DNA from: Chamaecrista fasciculata
Lineage: Eukaryota > Streptophyta > Magnoliopsida > Fabales > Fabaceae
Assembly: GCA_003254925.1 (NCBI GenBank)
Contig: QANZ01032026.1
Span: 1 to 64,000, forward strand
Length of the DNA: 64,000 bases
Direction: 5' to 3'
Shown: piece after piece, positions 1 through 10,527 of the stretch
Layout: each line of letters begins with the position of its first letter
How positions within the stretch are numbered: position 1 is the stretch's first letter
Position numbers and translations under genes: made by a program
Notes under the pieces: generated by a model
Told to the model about the DNA's origin: nothing
What the model saw: only the letters and a program-made list of their open reading frames with translations
Database searches by the model: none

Positions 1-146
1 AACACACTTATAAAATGATTGGCCCTAGGGCACAATCTCCAACATATATCACAAAATAACAGTATGTTTCTTTTACTTTTATCTCACATCTCACATCTCA
101 CAATAAATACAAATGAAAGTGCATCTTGTTGCCATGATGAATATTT

Positions 147-190
147 AGTTTGAATGAGTTTTGGCCAAAAAAAAAAAGTTTGATTGAGTT
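147..190. repeat. Micro-insertion with A-tract, 14-bp direct repeats
   Basis: The repeat agtttgaatgagtt (147-160) recurs with one mismatch at 177-190. The 16 bases between them read ttggccaaaaaaaaaa. The structure looks like a retroposed 3' tail with a target-site duplication. Confidence 0.6.
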
Positions 191-271
191 AGATTTTGTA
201 TTTACATCATTTAAAAATCATCCAGTTTAGGTTTTATATTTCAGGTAATTGTATTATTTTATGTCATTAAT

Positions 272-310
272 AATTATGATATTAACTACTTTCAAAAAAA
301 AATTATGATA
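272..310. repeat. Micro-insertion with A-tract, 10-bp direct repeats
   Basis: The sequence aattatgata occurs at 272-281 and 301-310. The 19 bases between them end in a run of A. The layout matches the insertion at 147-190, but the repeat is shorter and AT-rich, so chance is less easily excluded. Confidence 0.45.
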
Positions 311-466
311 AAATTGAAAGAAAACTAAAGTGACAACAAAAGTGGAGAAAATTAAGAGTAAACATATCTTTAATTAAAACTGTAGTGCTTTTAGCTGATT
401 TGTTTCCAAAATGATCTTAATGATTAATAATATCTAATTTAGTGGAAAAAACATTCTGAAAGTAAC

Positions 467-699
467 ATGATGATCATAATATCTTGCCAACAAAGGTTGA
501 CCCAGTTGGTAAGGAGTCGACTCATAATCCAAAAGGTCGTAGGTTCGATTCCCACTGCCGATGTGAGGGCCTTGTTGGTAGGCGATCTGTAAGTACCTCT
601 GTAAGCGCTCATAGAGCCTGGAGGCTTGCCCTGGCCTTGGTGAGCCCCGGGCCCAACTCACCTAAACTTTTTATAACCAAATGATGATCATAATATCTT
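467..699 (+). mobile_element. tRNA-derived SINE with 19-bp target-site duplication
   Basis: The inserted body is about 486-680. It carries an A-box-like stretch near 500-514 (acccagttggtaagg) and a B box at 542-552 (ggttcgattcc), the internal RNA polymerase III promoter typical of tRNA-derived SINEs. The body is GC-richer than its surroundings. The 19-mer atgatgatcataatatctt occurs perfectly on both sides, at 467-485 and 681-699, which is the expected mark of LINE-driven retroposition. The 3' end (taaccaa) has only a weak A-rich tail. The family was not identified. Confidence 0.88.
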
Positions 700-1547
700 A
701 CCTATCTTTATAATCTAAAATCTAGAAATGAAATCATTTTCAAATTTTTAAAAAATATTTTCAAAATTAATTTCCAGATCTGGCAAAAAAAGATTAGTTC
801 AATATCAGTGCCAAAGACAATCTGTGCCACTATTTCTCTGTAGACATCTGATATAGATTGGACCTAGGCCCAAAAATGACCAGGGTTTCTTGTGTATGTT
901 TCTTTATTTAATAGACTTCTTTTTTCACAAAAAAAGACTTTTTTGTTTTCTTTGTATTTTCGTATTTGGTTTGCTCCTTTCCTCTATTTTGTAGTAATTA
1001 GAAATTGCTTCGCCTTCTCCTTTGTTGAACTGTAAGAGAGTTATATAATCTCTTCTTTAATAATCCGAGTATTTTTATTTTTTTATCAACGTATAAGAGT
1101 TAAATTTTGATGAAAAATTGTTTCTCTGAACAGAGTATTCAATAGTCAGTGATTTTTTAAAATTTAAATGCTTATGAAATTTAATGCTTAGAGAAAATTT
1201 AGATAAATATATTACCTCTTTTGCTTATGTTTCTATCCTTGCATAGATTTAAAAAAATGCTAATTATTATTAATTCTTATGCAGTCCTTGCTCTGCTTAT
1301 TTCTAATTTGATATAAGCCACTTATATAATAAATCTTATATCGGCTATAAAAAAGAATATTTGACCCCAAAAAAAAATAAAAGGAAGCTGTCAAGTCTTA
1401 ATAAATACAAATGTCAAGCTTCAAGTAATTTGACTTACAATATTTCATTATTTTGTAGAGATTCTTTGATTTGATTTATAAAAATAGTATGTTCAATTCA
1501 TAATTCATAATCTATTCTCTATGATATAATAAGGAGAAGCATACCCA

Positions 1548-2207
1548 AATTCTTGCCACATGGCTCCTACGTGGCATGGGAGCCACCTTCTAATTCCATG
1601 TGTCTCCTACGTGGCATATTTGTGTCGCATGAATGATTGCCATGTGTAATGTTAATGACACTTGGATTAATTTAGCCAAGTGGACTCGAAATAATTAATG
1701 CAGCTCAATCGCGAATTTAATGTGATTGAGTGTTTTAGGCATTAATGATTGCTAATCATGTATTTATTTGTGTTGTTTTTGGTATATATTTGAATTGATT
1801 AATGTTGTCCAATTACGAAATTAATGTGATTGAGTGTTTCTTCCATTTATGATTTAAACCAACTTATAATTTCAAATTATAAAGATTTTTTGTGATTTTT
1901 GTTAATGTCATTATAATTTGTTATGTTTTGGGTCATTTTAATTTGTTATAAAGTTTGTTTGCTTATGATTAAATTTCACTAGACACTATGTATATTTTGT
2001 CTTTTGTTCACTTAGTGAAGTTGCTTATAGTTTAGCTTTATATTATGAAGTGATGATACCAACATTTTATTAATAACACACTTATAACATTACAATTCCA
2101 TATTTATGTATTTTGTTATTTTATAGATTTATTAACAATAACTTTAATCATAATTAATTTATGTAAGAAAAAAAATCATCCTGCGCGATGCGCAGGGGTC
2201 AGACTAG
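1548..2207 (+). mobile_element. Probable non-autonomous Helitron (3' end clear, 5' end uncertain)
   Basis: The 3' end has the Helitron signature: a 7-bp perfect stem (cctgcgc, 2180-2186, pairing with gcgcagg, 2190-2196) with a 3-base loop, a 7-base gap, then CTAG at 2204-2207 followed by T. The 5' end is not certain. I place it near 1550, where two copies of a tcctacgtggcat-type motif lie (about 1565-1620), because a TC dinucleotide begins there, but the preceding base is T rather than A. No coding capacity is visible. Confidence 0.6.
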
Positions 2208-2935
2208 TCCTTATAATATACTGATTCCAGATATTATTAATAGACTGATCACCTCATCACCTGCCTAATCAGTTCATTACTGTTCGGTGAACAACTTGGA
2301 ATCTACAATAGGTTGGATCGTTTTCTAAAGATCAGAGCACACTTTTAACAAAATTTTAAATGGGGCACAAAGTTGGGCATTTGGATCTCAAAATCTTAGG
2401 TCTAAAGTAAAAGGAATCGTCTTAGGCTACAGCACTAATGAACCGGTGTTTTTTTCTTTCTCCAAGGCCAATTTCAATTGTTTGTCCAAAAGAAATACAA
2501 TTTATTTAATTTTTCAGGTAATAATAGGATAATACAAATTAATTTTAGATTCTCACAACGTCTCGTGTGGCTTAATTTAGTTGTAAATTTTATTATGCAA
2601 TAAAGGACCCGGAGTCTTTAGAGGGTAAAAATTCTATCTTGCCCTCGAATTTTACCAAAGGCTAAAAAGAGAGAAGAATTTGGTTTTAAAATATTACTGT
2701 ACTCGTGATGATGTCCATTATGGTTCTTACTTGACAATGCAAAAGTTGTTACCAATGTTAAATATTACCCTACTAACATACTTTGAAGACCAAAAAGCTG
2801 CCCTAAAACTATTTCCTTCCAAGTTAAAATGTATTTTGCCGTTTTGGTTCCCTAATTTTAAGTTGAGAGAAGAAAACACTCATGTTTTAAAATTTGATAG
2901 ATACACTACTTTTTTTTACAGACCCAAGAGACAAA

Positions 2936-2984
2936 CAATTGAGGGATCTTTTTTTTTTTTTTGGTCTGAACAATTGAGGGATCT
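2936..2984. repeat. Micro-insertion with T-tract, perfect 14-bp direct repeats
   Basis: The 14-mer caattgagggatct occurs at 2936-2949 and 2971-2984. The 21 bases between them are a T run followed by ggtctgaa. Read on the other strand this is a short sequence ending in a poly(A) tail. Confidence 0.7.
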
Positions 2985-3204
2985 ATGTTTAAAACTGAAA
3001 AGTATTTTCTACTATGGACATAAAACTTATGGAGTCTTGATTCATTTTAATCTTCATTTTGTAATTAGATATGTCCACCCCAAATAAAATACCTAGTTTG
3101 ACGGGAACATGGTGTAACTGCATGACCACTGTAGACTTTGATTTTGTAAAATTTGAAAAAAAAAATGTAAATAAGATGATATATGTATATATTTTAACTT
3201 TATT

Positions 3205-3250
3205 CCATACAATATAATTTTTTTTTTTAAAAGACCATACAATATAATTT
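3205..3250. repeat. Micro-insertion with T-tract, perfect 16-bp direct repeats
   Basis: The 16-mer ccatacaatataattt occurs at 3205-3220 and 3235-3250. Only 14 bases, ttttttttaaaaga, lie between the copies. It is the tightest example of the micro-insertion class in this window. Confidence 0.7.
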
Positions 3251-3635
3251 AAGTTATATACAATATATGTATATGTAATTTAAGTTATGGGAATGAGGTA
3301 AAGAAAAAACAGAAATGAGAACAATAATGAAAAATATATGAAAGGCTGAAAGATACATATTTTGAGTACAAGTTACAAAGAAAATTGTAATAAATAATTA
3401 GAACCAAGCAACAAAGTGAATAAGGCTAAGCAAAAGTTAGAGATGGTATGAAAAGGCCTATAGCATAGGCAAAGTCAGTATAACAAACAGAAAATGGGTT
3501 CGCGGAGAAGCCCATCAAAAAGCCCATAAGAGAGACACCTTGAAAGTATAGAAACAAAAATGGTTACAATTACTTAGGAGGGAATCAATCTAGCTAGGTA
3601 TAGATAGCTATTAGGTAGGTAGCTAGCTATGATCC

Positions 3636-4713
3636 TTAGATTTGAGTTGACTTGTTGGCAGGTAATCCCAGCCACGGCATAGATTCCACTGGCTTACTAG
3701 GAACCCCCGTGGGTTTGTTTGTTTGGTATGGTGCTTTAGAAGCAATTCTGCAAAACAAAACACAACACAAGAACAAATTAATTCCCTGTATTTAAGAAAT
3801 TTTCTATCTCTGTAATTAACCCTAAAATTCAGAGAATCTGGAGTGTATTGATTCAGATTGGGTTTGTATGCCTACCGATCCTTTCTCTTCTCCAAGAAGC
3901 GGTGAAGCGAAGCGTTGCGCATAATGGGGAGATCTGTTAATTAAAAGAGACAGGAATGAATTAAACATATGTAACATGAACGAAAAACATAAAACAAAGA
4001 TGTCGATGAAATGAATTATGTATGCTTACCACGAGTAACAGGTCTGGTGGGTGGTTGAGTAAGAGGAGGAAACGAAGGTTGAGGCTGAGGCAGAGAGTAA
4101 ACAGAGGATTTCTGGATTTGGGAGTTTCCTTTGGTGGCAAAGGACATGATTTCCTTAGCTTTCTCCGCCGGAACATCATCGAAAACGATGACTTGACCGC
4201 CGTAAAAGATAGTCAACTGTGAAGCCTTATTAGCCTCCTTTGTGGCGGTGGTGCTTGGAAATAAATTCATGGTTGATGCCTCACCTGACCCTGTTACCAT
4301 AGATTTCGATTTAAATTAGCCAATTGAATTCAATATACCAAGTTCCATCTTAAATTCAAAGACAATTGGTGCGTATTTTCGATCTTTGATTTTCCATTAA
4401 TAATCATTTGTAACACAGTACGGAAGCATCAAGAAAAAGCAAGGAATAAGTGAGCGTGAAGATTCAGAACTGGAAGATTTTCCTTAGGGTTTCTTCTTAA
4501 ACAGGAAGAGGGAAAATTAAGAATATGAGAAAGAGAATTGGGGGAAAATGAAAAAATACCAGTGGGTTCGGTGTTGCATGTCATGCCGAGAGTGAGATCT
4601 CCGAAACTACCCTTCTCCTTGAGGTACTGACTCAACAAACTACAAGTCTGAGAGAAAGAAGGCTTCTCCGGCTTCTTGCCGGAAAAATCAGAGCAGTCCG
4701 ACGAGCTCGACAT
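3636..4713 (-). CDS. JAZ1: JAZ (jasmonate ZIM-domain) repressor, TIFY10/JAZ1-like
   Basis: A transcriptional repressor of jasmonate signalling that binds MYC factors and is degraded through COI1. Four exons on the minus strand, 4713-4560, 4290-4030, 3933-3876 and 3747-3636, join in phase to 194 residues. The N-terminus carries the JAZ1/2-type block (FSQTCSLLSQYLKEKGSFGD, about 19-38). The ZIM/TIFY core TIFYGG is at 78-83. The Jas domain begins with the degron LPIMR at 140-144 and runs SLHRFLEKRKDRIASKAPY at 147-165. The C-terminus WLGLPANKSTQI has an LxL pattern like an EAR motif. The start is the first ATG before the conserved block. The degron reads LPIMRN where JAZ1 has LPIARR. A G-box lies about 385 bp upstream. 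The family call is very secure; orthology to JAZ1 rather than JAZ2 or JAZ6 is inferred from the neighbours. Confidence 0.95.
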
Positions 4714-5098
4714 GTTTCTTTCCCGCCAAAAAAACAGAGAGACAACCTAGGAATCCGCGTTGGGAGAGAGATGATGATGATGAAATGAATTTGAGAATAA
4801 TGGAAGGGGAGGAGGGTAATATATTAGTCACCCGGCAACGCAAGGTCTTAATCTTTTAATTAATGAGTTGGAAAGAATGATTAAAATAATGGGGACGGAG
4901 GGAGGGGTTGTATTTATTTAATCAACAAGATAGATGGTGTATTTTGTTATTTGGGGAATTAAAGCACGAGGAATATGTGGGTGTTTTTTTTCTTTTTGTT
5001 TTCTTTTTCTTTGCCTCCTTAATTGCTGTTGTCCAAGTCCACTCCTTCCTACCATTACTTTATTCATGCCTCTCTCGTTTCGGTTTTCGTATTTCCAC

Positions 5099-5104
5099 CA
5101 CGTG
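5099..5104. promoter_or_regulatory. G-box CACGTG upstream of the JAZ gene
   Basis: A perfect palindromic CACGTG lies about 385 bp upstream of the JAZ start codon. MYC2-type factors are known to bind G-boxes in JAZ promoters and form the feedback loop. Assigning this copy to that role is inference. Confidence 0.4.
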
Positions 5105-5879
5105 TTCTTTGCTTCGTCCATACGGAAACTTGCTAAGGTTGTTTTTGTCCTTCCACCTTCTCTCTCTCTCGCATTTGCATTTATAGACTTGCGTGTCTTT
5201 TAAGACGACGTTTCTTATTTTTTTCTTACCAATCAATCATTTTTCTATTCCGAGGAAAATCAATTCATCAATTACAAACCAGTTTTTAAATCCCTAGATA
5301 ATGATAAATGCATGTGTTAAGTTTTCAATTGCTTTTTCTCAATTCTCAAAGACCCAGCTATTCAGAGGACTTTATTTTAATTTTTTAAGTTAAATATGCG
5401 TAAATATTTGGGTTTCTTCAAAAAAGAGCTGTTGTCGTTCTAAAAAAAAATTGCTATATTAGTCGAAATGATGTTGAAGAAGTAAACGGGGTTTTTTAAA
5501 TAAAATAAGAGAAAAGAAAAAAAAAAGTGAAGGAAGTAAAAGGGATTAATTTATGATTTTTAATTAGGGAAGGACACAGTGAAGGTTCGTTGCTTTAATA
5601 AGCAACACAAAATTCAACAGAGTTCAATTGAGTGTCTATGATCATGTAACCGTATTACTTAGTTGGTTATAACCTATAAGGATATAAACTATACATTGCA
5701 AAGGACAACTATGCTTTTGAATTGAAACAAAAGGCACATCTGGTGCATTTAATTTGCACGATAATAATAATAGGAAGACATCCCGTTGGGCAGAGAAATA
5801 TTGTATTATATTCTCATGGATCTAATCTGATTCAACTTTCCTTATAAGCGCAATTCCTATATATATATATATATATATA

Positions 5880-6198
5880 CTAGGGCTTACCGTTGATTGA
5901 TTTTTATATTATAAAAGAGTAAGTTTGTGATCAATTTGAGAAATTATAAAAATATGTAAGATTCATTTAAAATAAATAAAATATTTAGGACCAATTTAAA
6001 ATTATCTCATACGGGGAGAGTGAGTGATATTTTTTAATTTTTAATTGTTTTTTACATTTTTTTATTTCATTTATTTTTTTAAAGAAGTGGGGAGGGTGAG
6101 TTGGGAGGGAGAGTGGTGATTTCTTTTTCTTTTTTAATTTTTTAATTCACTATTTTTGACCAACCATAAAGGGATTTAGCCATATAATATAGTATAGA
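5880..6198 (-). mobile_element. Non-autonomous Helitron, minus orientation
   Basis: On the minus strand the element starts TC after an A (6198) with the terminus TCTATACTATATTATATGGC. It ends CTAG followed by T (5880-5883). Its 5' portion shares long stretches with the neighbour at 6217-6558. The hairpin expected before CTAG is degraded. A (TA)n tract separates the two elements. Confidence 0.6.
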
Positions 6199-6216
6199 TA
6201 TATATATATATATATA

Positions 6217-6558
6217 CTAGAGGCTTTGCGTCCCCTAACGGGCACGCAAATATGTATGTAAAATATAAAATTATTTAAAAATAATTTGTTAAAAGAGAAT
6301 ATCACATGTGGTACTAAAGTGTACTTTTTAAATCACTGGGTACTAAAGTGAAATATGACCAAACTATAGGGTACTAAAGTGTAATTTATCCTTTTTTATG
6401 GAGCTTAAAATATTAACGAAAATAAAAAATAACTTGTATGGGGTGAGACTTGAGAGAACGTGGGCTGGAGGAAAGTTGGTGATTTCTTTTTCTTTTTTAA
6501 TTTTTTAATTCAATAATTTTGACCAACCATAAATGGGTGGAGCCATATAACGTAGTAT
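6217..6558 (-). mobile_element. Non-autonomous Helitron, minus orientation, with internal repeat
   Basis: On the minus strand the element ends with the hairpin GCGTGCCC-GTTA-GGGGACGC and then AAAGCCTCTAG-T, closely matching the plus-strand copies at 33873-34234. The other end carries the shared ATATGGCTCCACCC block and runs into a (TA)n tract, so the exact 5' base is unclear. A piece of the ggtactaaagtg foldback family (about 6306-6394) is embedded in it. Confidence 0.65.
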
Positions 6559-6705
6559 ATATATATATATATATATTCAATTAATGGACTATTAGACAGT
6601 GGAAATTTTGCTTTATTGGATCTAATATGATTTGTATAACTTTGGTTATCAGGCTAGAAACATGATTCTAGTGTAACGATTGAGCTGGTGCTTGAATTCA
6701 TCTCT

Positions 6706-6845
6706 GCAGATGTTTTGTTTGGCTAGGACAGAAGCCTGAAGTAGACCTGCGGGGAAGAAGCCGGCTCCTTAGGACCTTTACGAAAGTGAGGTCCGTTCAC
6801 TCTAGAACTGCCACTTCCCAGAGCTGCTGAAACAGCTGGCGGGTA
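6706..6845. other. GC-rich orphan segment with two potential hairpins
   Basis: About 140 bases, clearly GC-richer than the surrounding DNA. GGACCT (6772-6777) can pair with AGGTCC (6789-6794) around an 11-base loop. A second imperfect stem is formed by 6818-6839. All frames are broken by stops apart from short stretches. I do not recognise it: it could be a structured RNA, a SINE head or an exon relic. No plant snRNA-type upstream element was seen. Confidence 0.3.
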
Positions 6846-6922
6846 ATAAATAACACGTTCATGCATATATTTATTCAGGAACTATTCCACAATATATACT
6901 GATTCATGAATTATGCTAGTTT

Positions 6923-6966
6923 AATTGTATAAAATTATTAATGGCCAAAAAAATTGTATAAAATTA
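6923..6966. repeat. Micro-insertion, perfect 15-bp direct repeats
   Basis: The 15-mer aattgtataaaatta occurs at 6923-6937 and 6952-6966. Fourteen bases, ttaatggccaaaaa, lie between. The ggccaaaaa core is the same as in the insertion at 147-190. Confidence 0.68.
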
Positions 6967-7813
6967 AATTCAAAATTTATGATTTGAATGAATTTTATGG
7001 TACAATGAATTCAACTCTCATTCTTCATTTATACAAAATCAGTGTTCGATCATAATAAAGCCGAGCTCAACAAGTTAAGTAACTGGGTGTTATCCACTAA
7101 CGATGATGAAGGTGAGAATGCAATTTAGCAATTACCAAAACATCAGAATCTAGTTTTAAATGACATTAAATATAATGTAAACATTTAGATCGAGCTACAA
7201 TTGACATTCACCTTAAAACTTGGACATAAACAAAAACGTAACTACCTATCTTTTTACACAAAAGAGATCATATAGTTTCTCTTCGTTTAATAAAATATTT
7301 TTGGCTATCAATCCCTTCAAGAAGATAATAATTGGACTTTTAATTTTTTTATTGTCCTTCTAAGATTTTAAGTGTGTTATTGGTGTCTCAACGAGCAGCT
7401 GTAGAACTATGTATATATACTGTCATTTTTTTTTTATATAACAGTGAAAATTTTGTTTAAAAATCACTGTTGACTCATCAAATAGTCAAGTAAGTATATA
7501 TGTATAGTAAGCATGAACAAAAAAGAAAAAAAAAAGTTGTTATAGTGGAGTTGGGTATAACTGTAAAGCCTGACTTGTGAACAAATAAAATCCAAACATT
7601 AAAATTAGAATTAAAAGGTAGGGAGGCTATGTTTGACTATGGGAATTGGGAGGGCATGCCAAAATGGAGAACTAGGACAGAATGTGAATCAATAAATAAT
7701 AATAATAGGTGGAAATTTGAATAATCTATCCTTCACACGCGTTCTATTAATTGCACCTTCAGGTTGCCGGTGAGCCACTGTGACCAAAATGCTTTTCTTT
7801 CTTTATTTTTTAT

Positions 7814-8220
7814 AGGCCAAAGTACACTTTTGGTTCCATAACTTTTATAAGGTCTCAATTTGGTCCCATAACTTTTGTTAAGTTACAGATTTGGTCCCGT
7901 GTTACACTTTTGGTCTCATATCTTTGAGTCATGTTACAAAATTGTTCTCATATATTTTGGTCAGATTGTAGAATTGATCTCATATCTTTGGGTCAGATGC
8001 TTGATCTCATATATTTAGATTAAGTGAGACTGACGGTGAAACTTTTTGCAAAAATATGGGATCAATTCTGTAACCTGACCACAAGATATGTGACCAAAAG
8101 TGATACGAGACCAAATTGCAACTTTTTTCAAAGATACGGGACCAAAAGTGCAACAAAAAAAGTTATAAGACCAATTTGAAACCTTAGAAAAAGTTATGGG
8201 ACCAAAAGTACACTTTGACT
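7814..8220. repeat. Foldback (long inverted repeat) element, type A
   Basis: The two halves are inverted copies: the left end reads ccaaagtacacttttggt and the right end accaaaagtacactttga. Each half is an array of diverged 'tttggtcccatatctttg' units, so the whole can form one long hairpin. A relative lies at 26985-27380. There is no coding content. Confidence 0.75.
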
Positions 8221-9962
8221 TTTTTTTTATATTTTGTTCTCATTTTCTGTCTAGCCCCTTTTCGTCTTTTTAATTTTTTATTATTGTGGGACCAATCCAG
8301 ATCAAATAATCAAATGTAAGCGCGTTCGTCGGACCATTTAAAATCTGACAAATGTCAGATCCATGGCCATCGCTTCTCCGCGTGGCTAGTCACTTGGTGT
8401 GCATGCAAAATTCGAAATTCATGCAGGTAAAATTGTCACATTCACCTTTAAATTTTAATAAAATTTGGGATTTCATTTTTTTCAATCCCATCTCGTTGTG
8501 TCTCAATTATAAAGGAAATTCATAAAAATAAAATTCGGATTATCTAAATTAGAAAAATTCTGGTGTGTATGTTAGTATGTATGTGCCTACATATCTGCAG
8601 CAACATATTTTTTAGAGTAAATAAGGTTATATAAATTTTTAATATCTTTTTATAAAATTCATTAACAAAATAAAATACGTAGCAACAAATTTTGCATTCG
8701 TATTTTTTCTATGATCAGCTGGAAAAGTATAAATAAAAAATATCATTAATAGTATCTTATGAATTATGATAAATATACACACAATTTTATATTTTGTTTA
8801 ATTTGGGGAAAATTGTGGACAAACTGATTATAACAGTGGATAATATTACATCAAAACATGTGACAATAATGGTGTTTGAAAAGAAAAGAAACTTGTAAGA
8901 TAAGTTGATTGAGGACCTCTTGGCCACTCCTTTAGGTAGGGATGTATAAAATTGAATCCAGATGCTTTTAATGGGGTTTGGTTGGATCGAGTTTTTTTAT
9001 ACAAATTAAGACATGTTGCATTTTTTTTCATAAAAAATCGGTTTAAACGGATTAATAATCCCACCCAATATGAAACTGGTCAAAATTATACAATTTTTAA
9101 TTTTGTTTTATATTAAATTATTTAAATAAATATGATTTTTTTTCTATTATAAAAATAATAAATAATAATATATATATATTGTTTGTTCAATTATTTTTAT
9201 TATTTATAAAGTTAAAATACAAAAATATTTAATTTAATAATAAATGATATCAAATTTTTCGTATAAAAATGATTTATAAAATAATATAATTAGTAAAGAT
9301 TAATTACAGAAATTAATATGTGACGAGTTAATAGTTATACATCATACAATGATTAAGAAAAAAATTTATACTATAAATTATAAAGGATAAATATTTACAT
9401 ATTTTTATTAATTTAATTTTATATTTTTTTAAATTAAATTTTAATCTAACTCAACTCAATATTATTGAGTTATATAGGATGACTATTGAGTTTTATATTA
9501 TAAAAAATTCATCTATTCTTTAATATTTTATTTAACTAATTCACTTGAGTTTGTCTAAATCGAATTGATGTTACCTCTACCTTAAAAGCCTTTCAAGTAA
9601 TTTTAAAATAAAATATTTATGGTGAAAAGATTAATTATTATTATTGATCATAATTTTAAAAAAGAAAAGAGTCAGCTAAGCCAGGTACATAAAATTGAAT
9701 TAGATAGTATAAAATTGAATAGATAAATAGATTAATATGAAATGAAATTATGAAAGATAGATAGATGGATGAATATGAAGTGAAAATATGAAAGCAAGTT
9801 TGAAAAATGTGGGGAGAGAATGAGATGAATGGAGAGGCGTGTTTGGAGGGAAGTGGTTTGATTGGAGAGGCGCGTGTTAAACGCGGAGAAGCAAAACAAG
9901 AAAAGAGAAGGTTGGTGGGACTTTGGGAGTGCAAGTGCAGGTTTACTGACACGCTTTTTTTA

Positions 9963-10527
9963 GGGTAAATTACATTTAGGTACCTTATAGTTTGATCATA
10001 TTTCACTTTGGTATCTTATGGTTTAAAAAGTGACACTTTGACATCCTGTGGTATTCTCTTTCAACACTTTGGTACCCTTTTAGTGCTACTTTGTAATTTT
10101 AATCAAAACAAATTTTGAAAAAATTACATATTGACCCCCAATATTTTAAAAAAATTATAAACAAGTCTTGGATACATTATTTAGGGATTAAAATGAAAAC
10201 TTTTAAAAAAATTTGGGACTATTTTTTAATTTTGTCTTCTGCCCTATATTTTTCAAAAATTATGTTTTGACCCCAAAAATTTGTATAGTTTTCATTTTAA
10301 TCCCTAGATAATATATATCTAGGGACCTATTTGTACTTTTTTGAAAATATTGAGGGTTAATATGTAATTTTTGAAAAATTTGTTATGTTTAAAATTATAA
10401 AATAACTCCAAAAGGTACCAAAGTGTTAACGGAGAATACCACAGGGTATCAAAGTGTCACTTTTTCAACTACAAGGTACCAAAGTGAAATATGACCAAAC
10501 CACAGGGTATCAAAATGCAATTTACCC
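9963..10527. repeat. Foldback/TIR element, type B, possible 8-bp TSD
   Basis: Starts gggtaaattaca and ends tgcaatttaccc, with long inverted arms built of 'caaagtgtcac' and 'ggtaccaaagtg' units. Both flanks carry ttttttta, a possible 8-bp target duplication, though the flank is low complexity. A relative lies at 50701-51126 and a fragment at 6306-6394. Confidence 0.72.

Larger units (their letters stand above)
1..3635. other. Intergenic spacer with retroposon debris
   Basis: AT-rich DNA with no exon structure that I can support. The long open frame around 2680-3087 has biased, low-complexity translation and contains a T-tract insertion flanked by a perfect direct repeat, so I do not call it a gene. 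The stretch holds a tRNA-derived SINE, a Helitron-like 3' end and four short insertions with target-site duplications, all listed separately. Confidence 0.7.

Noticed and set aside
542..552. A possible true tRNA gene at the B box
   Set aside because: No cloverleaf can be formed around it; the target duplication shows it is a SINE.
2680..3087. 135-codon open frame on the plus strand
   Set aside because: The translation has no recognisable domain, spans a T-tract insertion with a direct repeat, and is poor in coding character.
9656..10006. 116-codon minus-strand frame
   Set aside because: It runs into a foldback repeat and has low-complexity Ser/Phe/Ile-rich translation; no splice or family support.
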